Below, piece by piece: positions 23,294 to 36,190 of a DNA stretch of 64,000 bases. Source of the stretch: Panorpa germanica (taxonomy: Eukaryota; Arthropoda; Insecta; Mecoptera; Panorpidae); contig OY783214.1 of NCBI GenBank assembly GCA_963678705.1, positions 17,030,264 through 17,094,263 on the forward strand, given 5' to 3'. Every line of letters starts with the position of its first letter. The stretch's first letter is position 1. The position numbers were made by a program, and so were the translations under genes. Under the pieces are notes generated by a model. It did not search any database and was not told where the DNA came from. It saw only the letters and a list, made by a program, of their open reading frames with translations.

Positions 23294-24702
23294 CAGACTT
23301 CTATCTCTTATGGTTCATGAGATAATAACACTTGAAGCTTGATAGAACATTTTAGAACATTTGGTAGTCGAAAAATTATTCGAAAAAAATGATATTTTAA
23401 CAAGGTATATTACCGTGAATGTAAAATTTATGACCTATATTAACGTAACTTTTTACGCTGATTTCAAATATGTAATTTATTTTTTGGTAGGCCTCCCGGT
23501 TTTCGAGATATCGGCGTGTCAAGGGTTAAATAATGGAAAGATTTCAAAATGGTTTCCATATTTGAAATCAGCGGGAAATTCTACGTTTAAAAACGTTGTT
23601 AAATATCGAAAAAAAAACATTTGCTTTTTTGTTAAAATTTTAAAGGTTATACTCTTGTTAATTTTACAAAAAGTTGATGGTCTCTGAATGTAAAATTTAT
23701 GACCTATATTAACGTAACTTTTTACGCTGATTTCAAATATGTAATTTATTTTTTGGTAGGCCTCCCGGTTTTCGAGATATCGGCGTGTCAAGGGTTAAAT
23801 AATGGAAAGATTTCAAAATGGTTTCCATATTTGAAATCAGCGGGAAATTCTACGTTTAAAAACGTTGTTAAATATCGAAAAAAAAACATTTGCTTTTTTG
23901 TTAAAATTTTAAAGGTTATACTCTTGTTAATTTTACAAAAAGTTGATGGTCTCTGAATGTAAAATTTATGACCTATATTAACGTAACTTTTTACGCTGAT
24001 TTCAAATATGTAATTTATTTTTTGGTAGGCCTCCCGGTTTTCGAGATATCGGCGTGTCAAGGGTTAAATAATGGAAATTTTGTCGGCCATTTTGAAAAAC
24101 TTCTTTTTGCTGTAGCGCCTAAACGGCTGAACCAATTTGAAAATTGTCTATGGCGAAAAGATGCGCAGGGAAATTCTATATAAAATTACATTTTCCAAAT
24201 TTTTCCAAGACCCATAGTGCACCTGTAATAACGCTTGTGCAAACCATAGAATGAATGGCTCTAGTGTGGCCCCCTTATAGCTCCTAATAGAAACATTATA
24301 TAAATTTTATAAAGGAGTATCTAGACTATCTCATATTAAAATTTGAGCATCCTAAGTGTTTATTGTACCTTGTAATTAACGTTGCAAGCATGCTATGTCA
24401 ATAAATGTAACGCTTGTGCAAACCATAGAATGCATGGCTCTAGTGTGGCCCCCTTAAGGCTCCTAATAGAAACATTATATAAATTTTATAAAGGAGTATC
24501 TAGACTATCTCATATTAAAATTTGAGCATCCTAAGTCTTTATTGTACCTTGTAATTAACGTTGCAAGCATGCTATGTCAATAAATGTAACGCTTGTGCAA
24601 ACCATAGAATGCATGGCTCTAGTGTGGCCCCCTTAAGGCTCCTAATAGAAACATTATATAAATTTTATAAAGGAGAGTCTAGACTACCTCATATAAAAAT
24701 TT
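23294..24702 (+). repeat. Unit 16, type I HOR (1,409 bp)
   Basis: L 23294-23416, A 23417-23685 and 23686-23954, A5 23955-24077, T 24078-24228, B 24229-24407 and 24408-24586, Bt 24587-24702. It has no private markers and matches the basic layout. Confidence 0.95.
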
Positions 24703-25842
24703 CAGACTTCTATCTCTTATGGTTCATGAGATAATAACACTTGAAGCTTGATAGAACATTTTAGAACATTTGGTAGTCGAAAAATTATTCGAAAAAAATG
24801 ATATTTTAACAAGGTATATTACCGTGAATGTAAAATTTATGACCTATATTAACGTAACTTTTTACGCTGATTTCAAATATGTAATTTATTTTTTGGTAGG
24901 CCTCCCGGTTTTCGAGATATCGGCGTGTCAAGGGTTAAATAATGGAAAGATTTCAAAATGGTTTCCATATTTGAAATCAGCGGGAAATTCTACGTTTAAA
25001 AACGTTGTTAAATATCGAAAAAAAAACATTTGCTTTTTTGTTAAAATTTTAAAGGTTATACTCTTGTTAATTTTACAAAAAGTTGATGGTCTCTGAATGT
25101 AAAATTTATGACCTATATTAACGTAACTTTTTACGCTGATTTCAAATATGTAATTTATTTTTTGGTAGGCCTCCCGGTTTTCGAGATATCGGCGTGTCAA
25201 GGGTTAAATAATGGAAATTTTGTCGGCCATTTTGAAAAACTTCTTTTTGCTGTAGCGCCTAAACGGCTGAACCAATTTGAAAATTGTCTATGGCGAAAAG
25301 ATGCGCAGGGAAATTCTATATAAAATTACATTTTCCAAATTTTTCCAAGACCCATAGTGCACCTGTAATAACGCTTGTGCAAACCATAGAATGAATGGCT
25401 CTAGTGTGGCCCCCTTATAGCTCCTAATAGAAACATTATATAAATTTTATAAAGGAGTATCTAGACTATCTCATATTAAAATTTGAGCATCCTAAGTGTT
25501 TATTGTACCTTGTAATTAACGTTGCAAGCATGCTATGTCAATAAATGTAACGCTTGTGCAAACCATAGAATGCATGGCTCTAGTGTGGCCCCCTTAAGGC
25601 TCCTAATAGAAACATTATATAAATTTTATAAAGGAGTATCTAGACTATCTCATATTAAAATTTGAGCATCCTAAGTCTTTATTGTACCTTGTAATTAACG
25701 TTGCAAGCATGCTATGTCAATAAATGTAACGCTTGTGCAAACCATAGAATGCATGGCTCTAGTGTGGCCCCCTTAAGGCTCCTAATAGAAACATTATATA
25801 AATTTTATAAAGGAGAGTCTAGACTACCTCATATAAAAATTT
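24703..25842 (+). repeat. Unit 17, short type I HOR lacking one A (1,140 bp)
   Basis: L 24703-24825, a single A 24826-25094, A5 25095-25217, T 25218-25368, B 25369-25547 and 25548-25726, Bt 25727-25842. The length is 1,409 - 269, so it is a clean deletion of one A monomer. Confidence 0.95.
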
Positions 25843-26354
25843 CAGACTTCTATCTCTTATGGTTCATGAGATAATAACACTTGAAGCTTGATAGAACATT
25901 TTAGAACATTTGGTAGTCGAAAAATTATTCGAAAAAAATGATATTTTAACAAGGTATATTACCGTGAATGTAAAATTTATGACCTATATTAACGTAACTT
26001 TTTACGCTGATTTAAAATATGTAATTTATTTTTTGGTAGGCCTCCCGGTTTTCGAGATATCGGCGTGTCAAGGGTTAAATAATGGAAAGATTTCAAAATG
26101 GTTTCCATATTTAAAATCAGCGGGAAATTCTACGTTTAAAAACGTTGTTAAATATCGAAAAAAAAACATTTGCTTTTTTGTTAAAATTTTAAAGGTTATA
26201 CTCTTGTTAATTTCACAAAAAGTCGATGGTCTCCAAATGTAAAATTTATAACGTATTGTGACGTAACTTTTTACGCTGATTTCAAATATGCAATTTATTT
26301 TTTGGTAGGCCTCCCGGTTTTCGAAATATCGGCGTGTCAAGGGTTAAATAATGG

Positions 26355-26480
26355 ACATTTGCTTTTATCGTTACGACATTTGTTTTTATCATTACGACAT
26401 TTGTTTTTATCATTACGACATTTGTTTTTATCATTACGACATTTGTTTTTATCGTTACGACATTTGTTTTTATCGTTACG
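26355..26480 (+). repeat. C minisatellite, 6 x 21 bp (unit 18)
   Basis: Same six-copy structure and same internal order of tcgttacg and tcattacg variants as the other C arrays. Confidence 0.95.
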
Positions 26481-26509
26481 GCCGTTTATATTTAAAATTA
26501 TAATAATGT

Positions 26510-28256
26510 GCCCCCTAATAGAAACTGTATATAAAATTTATAAAGGAGTGTTTAGACTATCTCATATTAAAATTTGAGCCTCCTAGGTCTATATTGTACC
26601 TTACAGTTAACGTTGTAAGCATGCTATGTCATTGTTGAATGTAACGCTTGTGTAATGCTTGTGCAATCCATTGAATGCATGGCTCTAGTGTGGCCCCCTT
26701 AAGGCTCCTAATAGATACTGTATATAAAATTTATAAAGGAGTATCTATACTACCTCATATAAAAATTTAAGCCTCCTACGTCTTTATTGTACTTTGGAAT
26801 TAACGTTGCAAGCATGCTATGTCAATAAATGTAAAGCTTGTGCAACCCATGGAATACATGGCTCTAGCGTGGCCCCCTTAAGGCTCCTAATAGAAACTGT
26901 ATATAAAATTTATAAAGGAGTGTTTAGACTATCTCATATTAAAATTTGAGCCTCCTAGGTCTATATTGTACCTTACAGTTAACGTTGTAAGCATGCTATG
27001 TCATTGTTGAATGTAACGCTTGTGTAATGCTTGTGCAATCCATTGAATGCATGGCTCTAGTGTGGCCCCCTTAAGGCTCCTAATAGATACTGTATATAAA
27101 ATTTATAAAGGAGTGTCTATACTACCTCATATAAAAATTTAAGCCTCCTACGTCTTTATTGTACTTTGGAATTAACGTTGCAAGCATGCTATGTCAATAA
27201 ATGTAAAGCTTGTGCAACCCATGGAATACATGGCTCTAGCGTGGCCCGCTTAAGGCTCCTAATAGAAACTGTATATAAAATTTATAAAGGAGTGTTTAGA
27301 CTATCTCATATTAAAATTTGAGCCTCCTAGGTCTATATTGTACCTTACAGTTAACGTTGTAAGCATGCTATGTCATTGTTGAATGTAACGCTTGTGTAAT
27401 GCTTGTGCAATCCATTGAATGCATGGCTCTAGTGTGGCCCCCTTAAGGCTCCTAATAGATACTGTATATAAAATTTATAAAGGAGTGTCTATACTACCTC
27501 ATATAAAAATTTAAGCCTCCTACGTCTTTATTGTACTTTGGAATTAACGTTGCAAGCATGCTATGTCAATAAATGTAAAGCTTGTGCAACCCATGGAATA
27601 CATGGCTCTAGCGTGGCCCCCTTAAGGCTCCTAATAGAAACTGTATATAAAATTTATAAAGGAGTGTTTAGACTATCTCATATTAAAATTTGAGCCTCCT
27701 AGGTCTATATTGTACCTTACAGTTAACGTTGTAAGCATGCTATGTCATTGTTGAATGTAACGCTTGTGTAATGCTTGTGCAATCCATTGAATGCATGGCT
27801 CTAGTGTGGCCCCCTTAAGGCTCCTAATAGATACTGTATATAAAATTTATAAAGAAGTATCTATACTACCTCATATAAAAATTTAAGCCTCCTACGTCTT
27901 TATTGTACTTTGGAATTAACGTTGCAAGCATGCTATGTCAATAAATGTAAAGCTTGTGCAACCCATGGAATACATGGCTCTAGCGTGGCCCCCTTAAGGC
28001 TCCTAATAGAAACTGTATATAAAATTTATAAAGGAGTGTTTAGACTATCTCATATTAAAATTTGAGCCTCCTAGGTCTATATTGTACCTTACAGTTAACG
28101 TTGTAAGCATGCTATGTCATTGTTGAATGTAACGCTTGTGTAATGCTTGTGCAATCCATTGAATGCATGGCTCTAGTGTGGCCCCCTTAAGGCTCCTAAT
28201 AGATACTGTACATAAAATTTATAAAGGAGTGTCTATGCTACCTCATATAAAAATTT
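26510..28256 (+). repeat. X/Y dimer array (1,747 bp)
   Basis: Exactly two dimers longer than the shortest arrays. Confidence 0.94.
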
Positions 28257-29668
28257 CAGACTTCTATCTCTTATGGTTCATGAGATAATAACACTTGAAG
28301 CTTGATAGAACATTTTAGAACATTTGGTAGTCGAAAAATTATTCGAAAAAAATGATATTCTAACAAGGTATATTACCGTGAATGTAAAATTTATGACCTA
28401 TATTAACGTAACTTTTTACGCTGATTTCAAATATGTAATTTATTTTTTGGTAGGCCTCCCGGTTTTCGAGATATCGGCGTGTCAAGGGTTAAATAATGGA
28501 AAGATTTCAAAATGGTTTCCATATTTGAAATCAGCGGGAAATTCTACGTTTAAAAACGTTGTTAAATATCGAAAAAAAAACATTTGCTTTTTTGTTAAAA
28601 TTTTAAAGGTTATACTCTTGTTAATTTTACAAAAAGTTGATGGTCTCTGAATGTAAAATTTATGACCTATATTAACGTAACTTTTTACGCTGATTTCAAA
28701 TATGTAATTTATTTTTTGGTAGGCCTCCCGGTTTTCGAGATATCGGCGTGTCAAGGGTTAAATAATGGAAAGATTTCAAAATGGTTTCCATATTTGAAAT
28801 CAGCGGGAAATTCTACGTTTAAAAACGTTGTTAAATATCGAAAAAAAAACATTTGCTTTTTTGTTAAAATTTTAAAGGTTATAATACTCTTGTTAATTTT
28901 ACAAAAAGTTGATGGTCTCTGAATGTAAAATTTATGACCTATATTAACGTAACTTTTTACGCTGATTTCAAATATGTAATTTATTTTTTGGTAGGCCTCC
29001 CGGTTTTCGAGATATCGGCGTGTCAAGGGTTAAATAATGGAAATTTTGTCGGCCATTTTGAAAAACTTCTTTTTGCTGTAGCGCCTAAACGGCTGAACCA
29101 ATTTGAAAATTGTCTATGGCGAAAAGATGCGCAGGGAAATTCTATATAAAATTACATTTTCCAAATTTTTCCAAGACCCATAGTGCACCTGTAATAACGC
29201 TTGTGCAAACCATAGAATGAATGGCTCTAGTGTGGCCCCCTTATAGCTCCTAATAGAAACATTATATTAATTTTATAAAGGAGTATCTAGACTATCTCAT
29301 ATTAAAATTTGAGCATCCTTAGTGTTTATTGTACCTTGTAATTAACGTTGCAAGCATGCTATGTCAATAAATGTAACGCTTGTGCAAACCATAGAATGCA
29401 TGGCTCTAGTGTGGCCCCCTTAAGGCTCCTAATAGAAACATTATATAAATTTTATAAAGGAGTATCTAGACTATCTCATATTAAAATTTGAGCATCCTAA
29501 GTCTTTATTGTACCTTGTAATTAACGTTGCAAGCATGCTATGTCAATAAATGTAACGCTTGTGCAAACCATAGAATGCATGGCTCTAGTGTGGCCCCCTT
29601 AAGGCTCCTAATAGAAACATTATATAAATTTTATAAAGGAGAGTCTAGACTACCTCATATAAAAATTT
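28257..29668 (+). repeat. Unit 19, type I HOR (1,412 bp), start of the 3,082-bp super-repeat
   Basis: L 28257-28379, A 28380-28648, 272-bp A 28649-28920 (ttataatactc), A5 28921-29043, T 29044-29194, B 29195-29373 (attatattaatt, ccttag) and 29374-29552, Bt 29553-29668. The 3-bp gain in the second A is shared with units 21 and 23. Confidence 0.95.
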
Positions 29669-30180
29669 CAGACTTCTATCTCTTATGGTTCATGAGATAA
29701 TAACACTTGAAGCTTGATAGAACATTTTAGAACATTTGGTAGTCGAAAAATTATTCGAAAAAAATGATATTTTAACAAGGTATATTACCGTGAATGTAAA
29801 ATTTATGACCTATATTAACGTAACTTTTTACGCTGATTTAAAATATGTAATTTATTTTTTGGTAGGCCTCCCGGTTTTCGAGATATCGGCGTGTCAAGGG
29901 TTAAATAATGGAAAGATTTCAAAATGGTTTCCATATTTAAAATCAGCGGGAAATTCTACGTTTAAAAACGTTGTTAAATATCGAAAAAAAAACATTTGCT
30001 TTTTTGTTAAAATTTTAAAGGTTATACTCTTGTTAATTTCACAAAAAGTCGATGGTCTCCAAATGTAAAATTTATAACGTATTGTGACGTAACTTTTTAC
30101 GCTGATTTCAAATATGCAATTTATTTTTTGGTAGGCCTCCCGGTTTTCGAAATATCGGCGTGTCAAGGGTTAAATAATGG

Positions 30181-30306
30181 ACATTTGCTTTTATCGTTAC
30201 GACATTTGTTTTTATCATTACGACATTTGTTTTTATCATTACGACATTTGTTTTTATCATTACGACATTTGTTTTTATCGTTACGACATTTGTTTTTATC
30301 GTTACG
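30181..30306 (+). repeat. C minisatellite, 6 x 21 bp (unit 20)
   Basis: Same six-copy structure and variant order as the other C arrays. Confidence 0.95.
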
Positions 30307-30335
30307 GCCGTTTATATTTAAAATTATAATAATGT

Positions 30336-31338
30336 GCCCCCTAATAGAAACTGTATATAAAATTTATAAAGGAGTGTTTAGACTATCTCATATTAAAATT
30401 TGAGCCTCCTAGGTCTATATTGTACCTTACAGTTAACGTTGTAAGCATGCTATGTCATTGTTGAATGTAACGCTTGTGTAATGCTTGTGCAATCCATTGA
30501 ATGCATGGCTCTAGTGTGGCCCCCTTAAGGCTCCTAATAGATACTGTATATAAAATTTATAAAGGAGTGTCTATACTACCTCATATAAAAATTTAAGCCT
30601 CCTACGTCTTTATTGTACTTTGGAATTAACGTTGCAAGCATGCTATGTCAATAAATGTAAAGCTTGTGCAACCCATGGAATACATGGCTCTAGCGTGGCC
30701 CCCTTAAGGCTCCTAATAGAAACTGTATATAAAATTTATAAAGGAGTGTTTAGACTATCTCATATTAAAATTTGAGCCTCCTAGGTCTATATTGTACCTT
30801 ACAGTTAACGTTGTAAGCATGCTATGTCATTGTTGAATGTAACGCTTGTGTAATGCTTGTGCAATCCATTGAATGCATGGCTCTAGTGTGGCCCCCTTAA
30901 GGCTCCTAATAGATACTGTATATAAAATTTATAAAGAAGTATCTATACTACCTCATATAAAAATTTAAGCCTCCTACGTCTTTATTGTACTTTGGAATTA
31001 ACGTTGCAAGCATGCTATGTCAATAAATGTAAAGCTTGTGCAACCCATGGAATACATGGCTCTAGCGTGGCCCCCTTAAGGCTCCTAATAGAAACTGTAT
31101 ATAAAATTTATAAAGGAGTGTTTAGACTATCTCATATTAAAATTTGAGCCTCCTAGGTCTATATTGTACCTTACAGTTAACGTTGTAAGCATGCTATGTC
31201 ATTGTTGAATGTAACGCTTGTGTAATGCTTGTGCAATCCATTGAATGCATGGCTCTAGTGTGGCCCCCTTAAGGCTCCTAATAGATACTGTACATAAAAT
31301 TTATAAAGGAGTGTCTATGCTACCTCATATAGAAATTT
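30336..31338 (+). repeat. X/Y dimer array (1,003 bp)
   Basis: Shortest form of the X/Y array, with a length identical to those of units 22 and 36. Confidence 0.94.
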
Positions 31339-32750
31339 CAGACTTCTATCTCTTATGGTTCATGAGATAATAACACTTGAAGCTTGATAGAACATTTTAG
31401 AACATTTGGTAGTCGAAAAATTATTCGAAAAAAATGATATTTTAACAAGGTATATTACCGTGAATGTAAAATTTATGACCTATACTAACGTAACTTTTTA
31501 CGCTGATTTCAAATATGTAATTTATTTTTTGGTAGGCCTCCCGGTTTTCGAGATATCGGCGTGTCAAGGGTTAAATAATGGAAAGATTTCAAAATGGTTT
31601 CCATATTTGAAATCAGCGGGAAATTCTACGTTTAAAAACGTTGTTAAATATCGAAAAAAAAACATTTGCTTTTTTGTTAAAATTTTAAAGGTTATACTCT
31701 TGTTAATTTTACAAAAAGTTGATGGTCTCTGAATGTAAAATTTATGACCTATATTAACGTAACTTTTTACGCTGATTTCAAATATGTAATTTATTTTTTG
31801 GTAGGCCTCCCGGTTTTCGAGATATCGGCGTGTCAAGGGTTAAATAATGGAAAGATTTCAAAATGGTTTCCATATTTGAAATCAGCGGGAAATTCTACGT
31901 TTAAAAACGTTGTTAAATATCGAAAAAAAAACATTTGCTTTTTTGTTAAAATTTTAAAGGTTATAATACTCTTGTTAATTTTACAAAAAGTTGATGGTCT
32001 CTGAATGTAAAATTTATGACCTATATTAACGTAACTTTTTACGCTGATTTCAAATATGTAATTTATTTTTTGGTAGGCCTCCCGGTTTTCGAGATATCGG
32101 CGTGTCAAGGGTTAAATAATGGAAATTTTGTCGGCCATTTTGAAAAACTTCTTTTTGCTGTAGCGCCTAAACGGCTGAACCAATTTGAAAATTGTCTATG
32201 GCGAAAAGATGCGCAGGGAAATTCTATATAAAATTACATTTTCCAAATTTTTCCAAGACCCATAGTGCACCTGTAATAACGCTTGTGCAAACCATAGAAT
32301 GAATGGCTCTAGTGTGGCCCCCTTATAGCTCCTAATAGAAACATTATATAAATTTTATAAAGGAGTATCTAGACTATCTCATATTAAAATTTGAGCATCC
32401 TAAGTGTTTATTGTACCTTGTAATTAACGTTGCAAGCATGCTATGTCAATAAATGTAACGCTTGTGCAAACCATAGAATGCATGGCTCTAGTGTGGCCCC
32501 CTTAAGGCTCCTAATAGAAACATTATATAAATTTTATAAAGGAGTATCTAGACTATCTCATATTAAAATTTGAGCATCCTAAGTGTTTATTGTACCTTGT
32601 AATTAACGTTGCAAGCATGCTATGTCAATAAATGTAACGCTTGTGCAAACCATAGAATGCATGGCTCTAGTGTGGCCCCCTTAAGGCTCCTAATAGAAAC
32701 ATTATATAAATTTTATAAAGGAGAGTCTAGACTACCTCATATAAAAATTT
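31339..32750 (+). repeat. Unit 21, type I HOR (1,412 bp), second 3,082-bp super-repeat
   Basis: L 31339-31461, A 31462-31730 (private tatactaacg near 31490), 272-bp A 31731-32002, A5 32003-32125, T 32126-32276, B 32277-32455 and 32456-32634, Bt 32635-32750. Confidence 0.95.
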
Positions 32751-33262
32751 CAGACTTCTATCTCTTATATTTCATGAGATAATAACACTTGAAGCTTGAT
32801 AGAACATTTTAGAACATTTGGTAGTCGAAAAATTATTCGAAAAAAATGATATTTTAACAAGGTATATTACCGTGAATGTAAAATTTATGACCTATATTAA
32901 CGTAACTTTTTACGCTGATTTAAAATATGTAATTTATTTTTTGGTAGGCCTCCCGGTTTTCGAGATATCGGCGTGTCAAGGGTTAAATAATGGAAAGATT
33001 TCAAAATGGTTTCCATATTTAAAATCAGCGGGAAATTCTACGTTTAAAAACGTTGTTAAATATCGAAAAAAAAACATTTGCTTTTTTGTTAAAATTTTAA
33101 AGGTTATACTCTTGTTAATTTCACAAAAAGTCGATGGTCTCCAAATGTAAAATTTATAACGTATTGTGACGTAACTTTTTACGCTGATTTCAAATATGCA
33201 ATTTATTTTTTGGTAGGCCTCCCGGTTTTCGAAATATCGGCGTGTCAAGGGTTAAATAATGG

Positions 33263-33388
33263 ACATTTGCTTTTATCGTTACGACATTTGTTTTTATCAT
33301 TACGACATTTGTTTTTATCATTACGACATTTGTTTTTATCATTACGACATTTGTTTTTATCGTTACGACATTTGTTTTTATCGTTACG
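33263..33388 (+). repeat. C minisatellite, 6 x 21 bp (unit 22)
   Basis: Same six-copy structure and variant order as the other C arrays. Confidence 0.95.
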
Positions 33389-33417
33389 GCCGTTTATATT
33401 TAAAATTATAATAATGT

Positions 33418-34420
33418 GCCCCCTAATAGAAACTGTATATAAAATTTATAAAGGAGTGTTTAGACTATCTCATATTAAAATTTAAGCCTCCTAGGTCTAT
33501 ATTGTACCTTACAGTTAACGTTGTAAGCATGCTATGTCATTGTTGAATGTAACGCTTGTGTAATGCTTGTGCAATCCATTGAATGCATGGCTCTAGTGTG
33601 GCCCCCTTAAGGCTCCTAATAGATACTGTATATAAAATTTATAAAGGAGTGTCTATACTACCTCATATAAAAATTTAAGCCTCCTACGTCTTTATTGTAC
33701 TTTGGAATTAACGTTGCAAGCATGCTATGTCAATAAATGTAAAGCTTGTGCAACCCATGGAATACATGGCTCTAGCGTGGCCCCCTTAAGGCTCCTAATA
33801 GAAACTGTATATAAAATTTATAAAGGAGTGTTTAGACTATCTCATATTAAAATTTGAGCCTCCTAGGTCTATATTGTACCTTACAGTTAACGTTGTAAGC
33901 ATGCTATGTCATTGTTGAATGTAACGCTTGTGTAATGCTTGTGCAATCCATTGAATGCATGGCTCTAGTGTGGCCCCCTTAAGGCTCCTAATAGATACTG
34001 TATATAAAATTTATAAAGAAGTATCTATACTACCTCATATAAAAATTTAAGCCTCCTACGTCTTTATTGTACTTTGGAATTAACGTTGCAAGCATGCTAT
34101 GTCAATAAATGTAAAGCTTGTGCAACCCATGGAATACATGGCTCTAGCGTGGCCCCCTTAAGGCTCCTAATAGAAACTGTATATAAAATTTATAAAGGAG
34201 TGTTTAGACTATCTCATATTAAAATTTGAGCCTCCTAGGTCTATATTGTACCTTACAGTTAACGTTGTAAGCATGCTATGTCATTGTTGAATGTAACGCT
34301 TGTGTAATGCTTGTGCAATCCATTGAATGCATGGCTCTAGTGTGGCCCCCTTAAGGCTCCTAATAGATACTGTATATAAAATTTATAAAGGAGTGTCTAT
34401 GCTACCTCATATAGAAATTT
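33418..34420 (+). repeat. X/Y dimer array (1,003 bp)
   Basis: Shortest form. It lies 3,082 bp from its counterpart in unit 20. Confidence 0.94.
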
Positions 34421-36190
34421 CAGACTTCTATCTCTTATGGTTCATGAGATAATAACACTTGAAGCTTGATAGAACATTTTAGAACATTTGGTAGTCGAAA
34501 AATTATTCGAAAAAAATGATATTTTAACAAGGTATATTACCGTGAATGTAAAATTTATGACCTATATTAACGTAACTTTTTACGCTGATTTCAAATATGT
34601 AATTTATTTTTTGGTAGGCCTCCCGGTTTTCGAGATATCGGCGTGTCAAGGGTTAAATAATGGAAAGATTTCAAAATGGTTTCCATATTTGAAATCAGCG
34701 GGAAATTCTACGTTTAAAAACGTTGTTAAATATCGAAAAAAAAACATTTGCTTTTTTGTTAAAATTTTAAAGGTTATACTCTTGTTAATTTTACAAAAAG
34801 TTGATGGTCTCTGAATGTAAAATTTATGACCTATATTAACGTAACTTTTTACGCTGATTTCAAATATGTAATTTATTTTTTGGTAGGCCTCCCGGTTTTC
34901 GAGATATCGGCGTGTCAAGGGTTAAATAATGGAAAGATTTCAAAATGGTTTCCATATTTGAAATCAGCGGGAAATTCTACGTTTAAAAACGTTGTTAAAT
35001 ATCGAAAAAAAAACATTTGCTTTTTTGTTAAAATTTTAAAGGTTATAATACTCTTGTTAATTTTACAAAAAGTTGATGGTCTCTGAATGTAAAATTTATG
35101 ACCTATATTAACGTAACTTTTTACGCTGATTTCAAATATGTAATTTATTTTTTGGTAGGCCTCCCGGTTTTCGAGATATCGGCGTGTCAAGGGTTAAATA
35201 ATGGAAATTTTGTCGGCCATTTTGAAAAACTTCTTTTTGCTGTAGCGCCTAAACGGCTGAACCAATTTGAAAATTGTCTATGGCGAAAAGATGCGCAGGG
35301 AAATTCTATATAAAATTACATTTTCCAAATTTTTCCAAGACCCATAGTGCACCTGTAATAACGCTTGTGCAAACCATAGAATGAATGGCTCTAGTGTGGC
35401 CCCCTTATAGCTCCTAATAGAAACATTATATAAATTTTATAAAGGAGTATCTAGACTATCTCATATTAAAATTTGAGCATCCTAAGTGTTTATTGTACCT
35501 TGTAATTAACGTTGCAAGCATGCTATGTCAATAAATGTAACGCTTGTGCAAACCATAGAATGCATGGCTCTAGTGTGGCCCCCTTAAGGCTCCTAATAGA
35601 AACATTATATAAATTTTATAAAGGAGTATCTAGACTATCTCATATTAAAATTTGAGCATCCTAAGTGTTTATTGTACCTTGTAATTAACGTTGCAAGCAT
35701 GCTATGTCAATAAATGTAACGCTTGTGCAAACCATAGAATGCATGGCTCTAGTGTGGCCCCCTTAAGGCTCCTAATAGAAACATTATATAAATTTTATAA
35801 AGGAGTATCTAGACTATCTCATATTAAAATTTGAGCATCCTAAGTCTTTATTGTACCTTGTAATTAACGTTGCAAGCATGCTATGTCAATAAATGTAACG
35901 CTTGTGCAAACCATAGAATGCATGGCTCTAGTGTGGCCCCCTTAAGGCTCCTAATAGAAACATTATATAAATTTTATAAAGGAGTATCTAGACTATCTCA
36001 TATTAAAATTTGAGCAACCTAAGTCTTTATTGTACCTTGTAATTAACGTTGCAAGCATGCTATGTCAATAAATGTAACGCTTGTGCAAACCATAGAATGC
36101 ATGGCTCTAGTGTGGCCCCCTTAAGGCTCCTAATAGAAACATTATATAAATTTTATAAAGAAGAGTCTAGACTACCTCATATAAAAATTT
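34421..36190 (+). repeat. Unit 23, type I HOR with two extra B (1,770 bp)
   Basis: L 34421-34543, A 34544-34812, 272-bp A 34813-35084, A5 35085-35207, T 35208-35358, B 35359-35537, 35538-35716, 35717-35895 and 35896-36074, Bt 36075-36190. The length is 1,412 + 2 x 179. The fourth B has gagcaacctaag and Bt has aaagaagag, both shared with unit 24. Confidence 0.95.

Larger units (their letters stand above)
25843..28256 (+). repeat. Unit 18, type II HOR (2,414 bp)
   Basis: L 25843-25965, A 25966-26234 (gatttaaaatatg and catatttaaaatc), A2c 26235-26354, C 26355-26480, spacer 26481-26509, X/Y array 26510-28256. The length is 1,670 + 2 x 372. It has a private gtggcccgctt near 27241 and a late tgtacataaaat near 28207. 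Confidence 0.94.
29669..31338 (+). repeat. Unit 20, shortest-form type II HOR (1,670 bp)
   Basis: L 29669-29791, A 29792-30060, A2c 30061-30180, C 30181-30306, spacer 30307-30335, X/Y array 30336-31338. The array ends with tgtacataaaat and ctatgctacc. The next L follows atagaaattt where atataaaaattt is usual. Confidence 0.94.
32751..34420 (+). repeat. Unit 22, type II HOR (1,670 bp)
   Basis: L 32751-32873 (private cttatatttcatgag), A 32874-33142, A2c 33143-33262, C 33263-33388, spacer 33389-33417, X/Y array 33418-34420. It is the exact length counterpart of unit 20. Confidence 0.94.
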
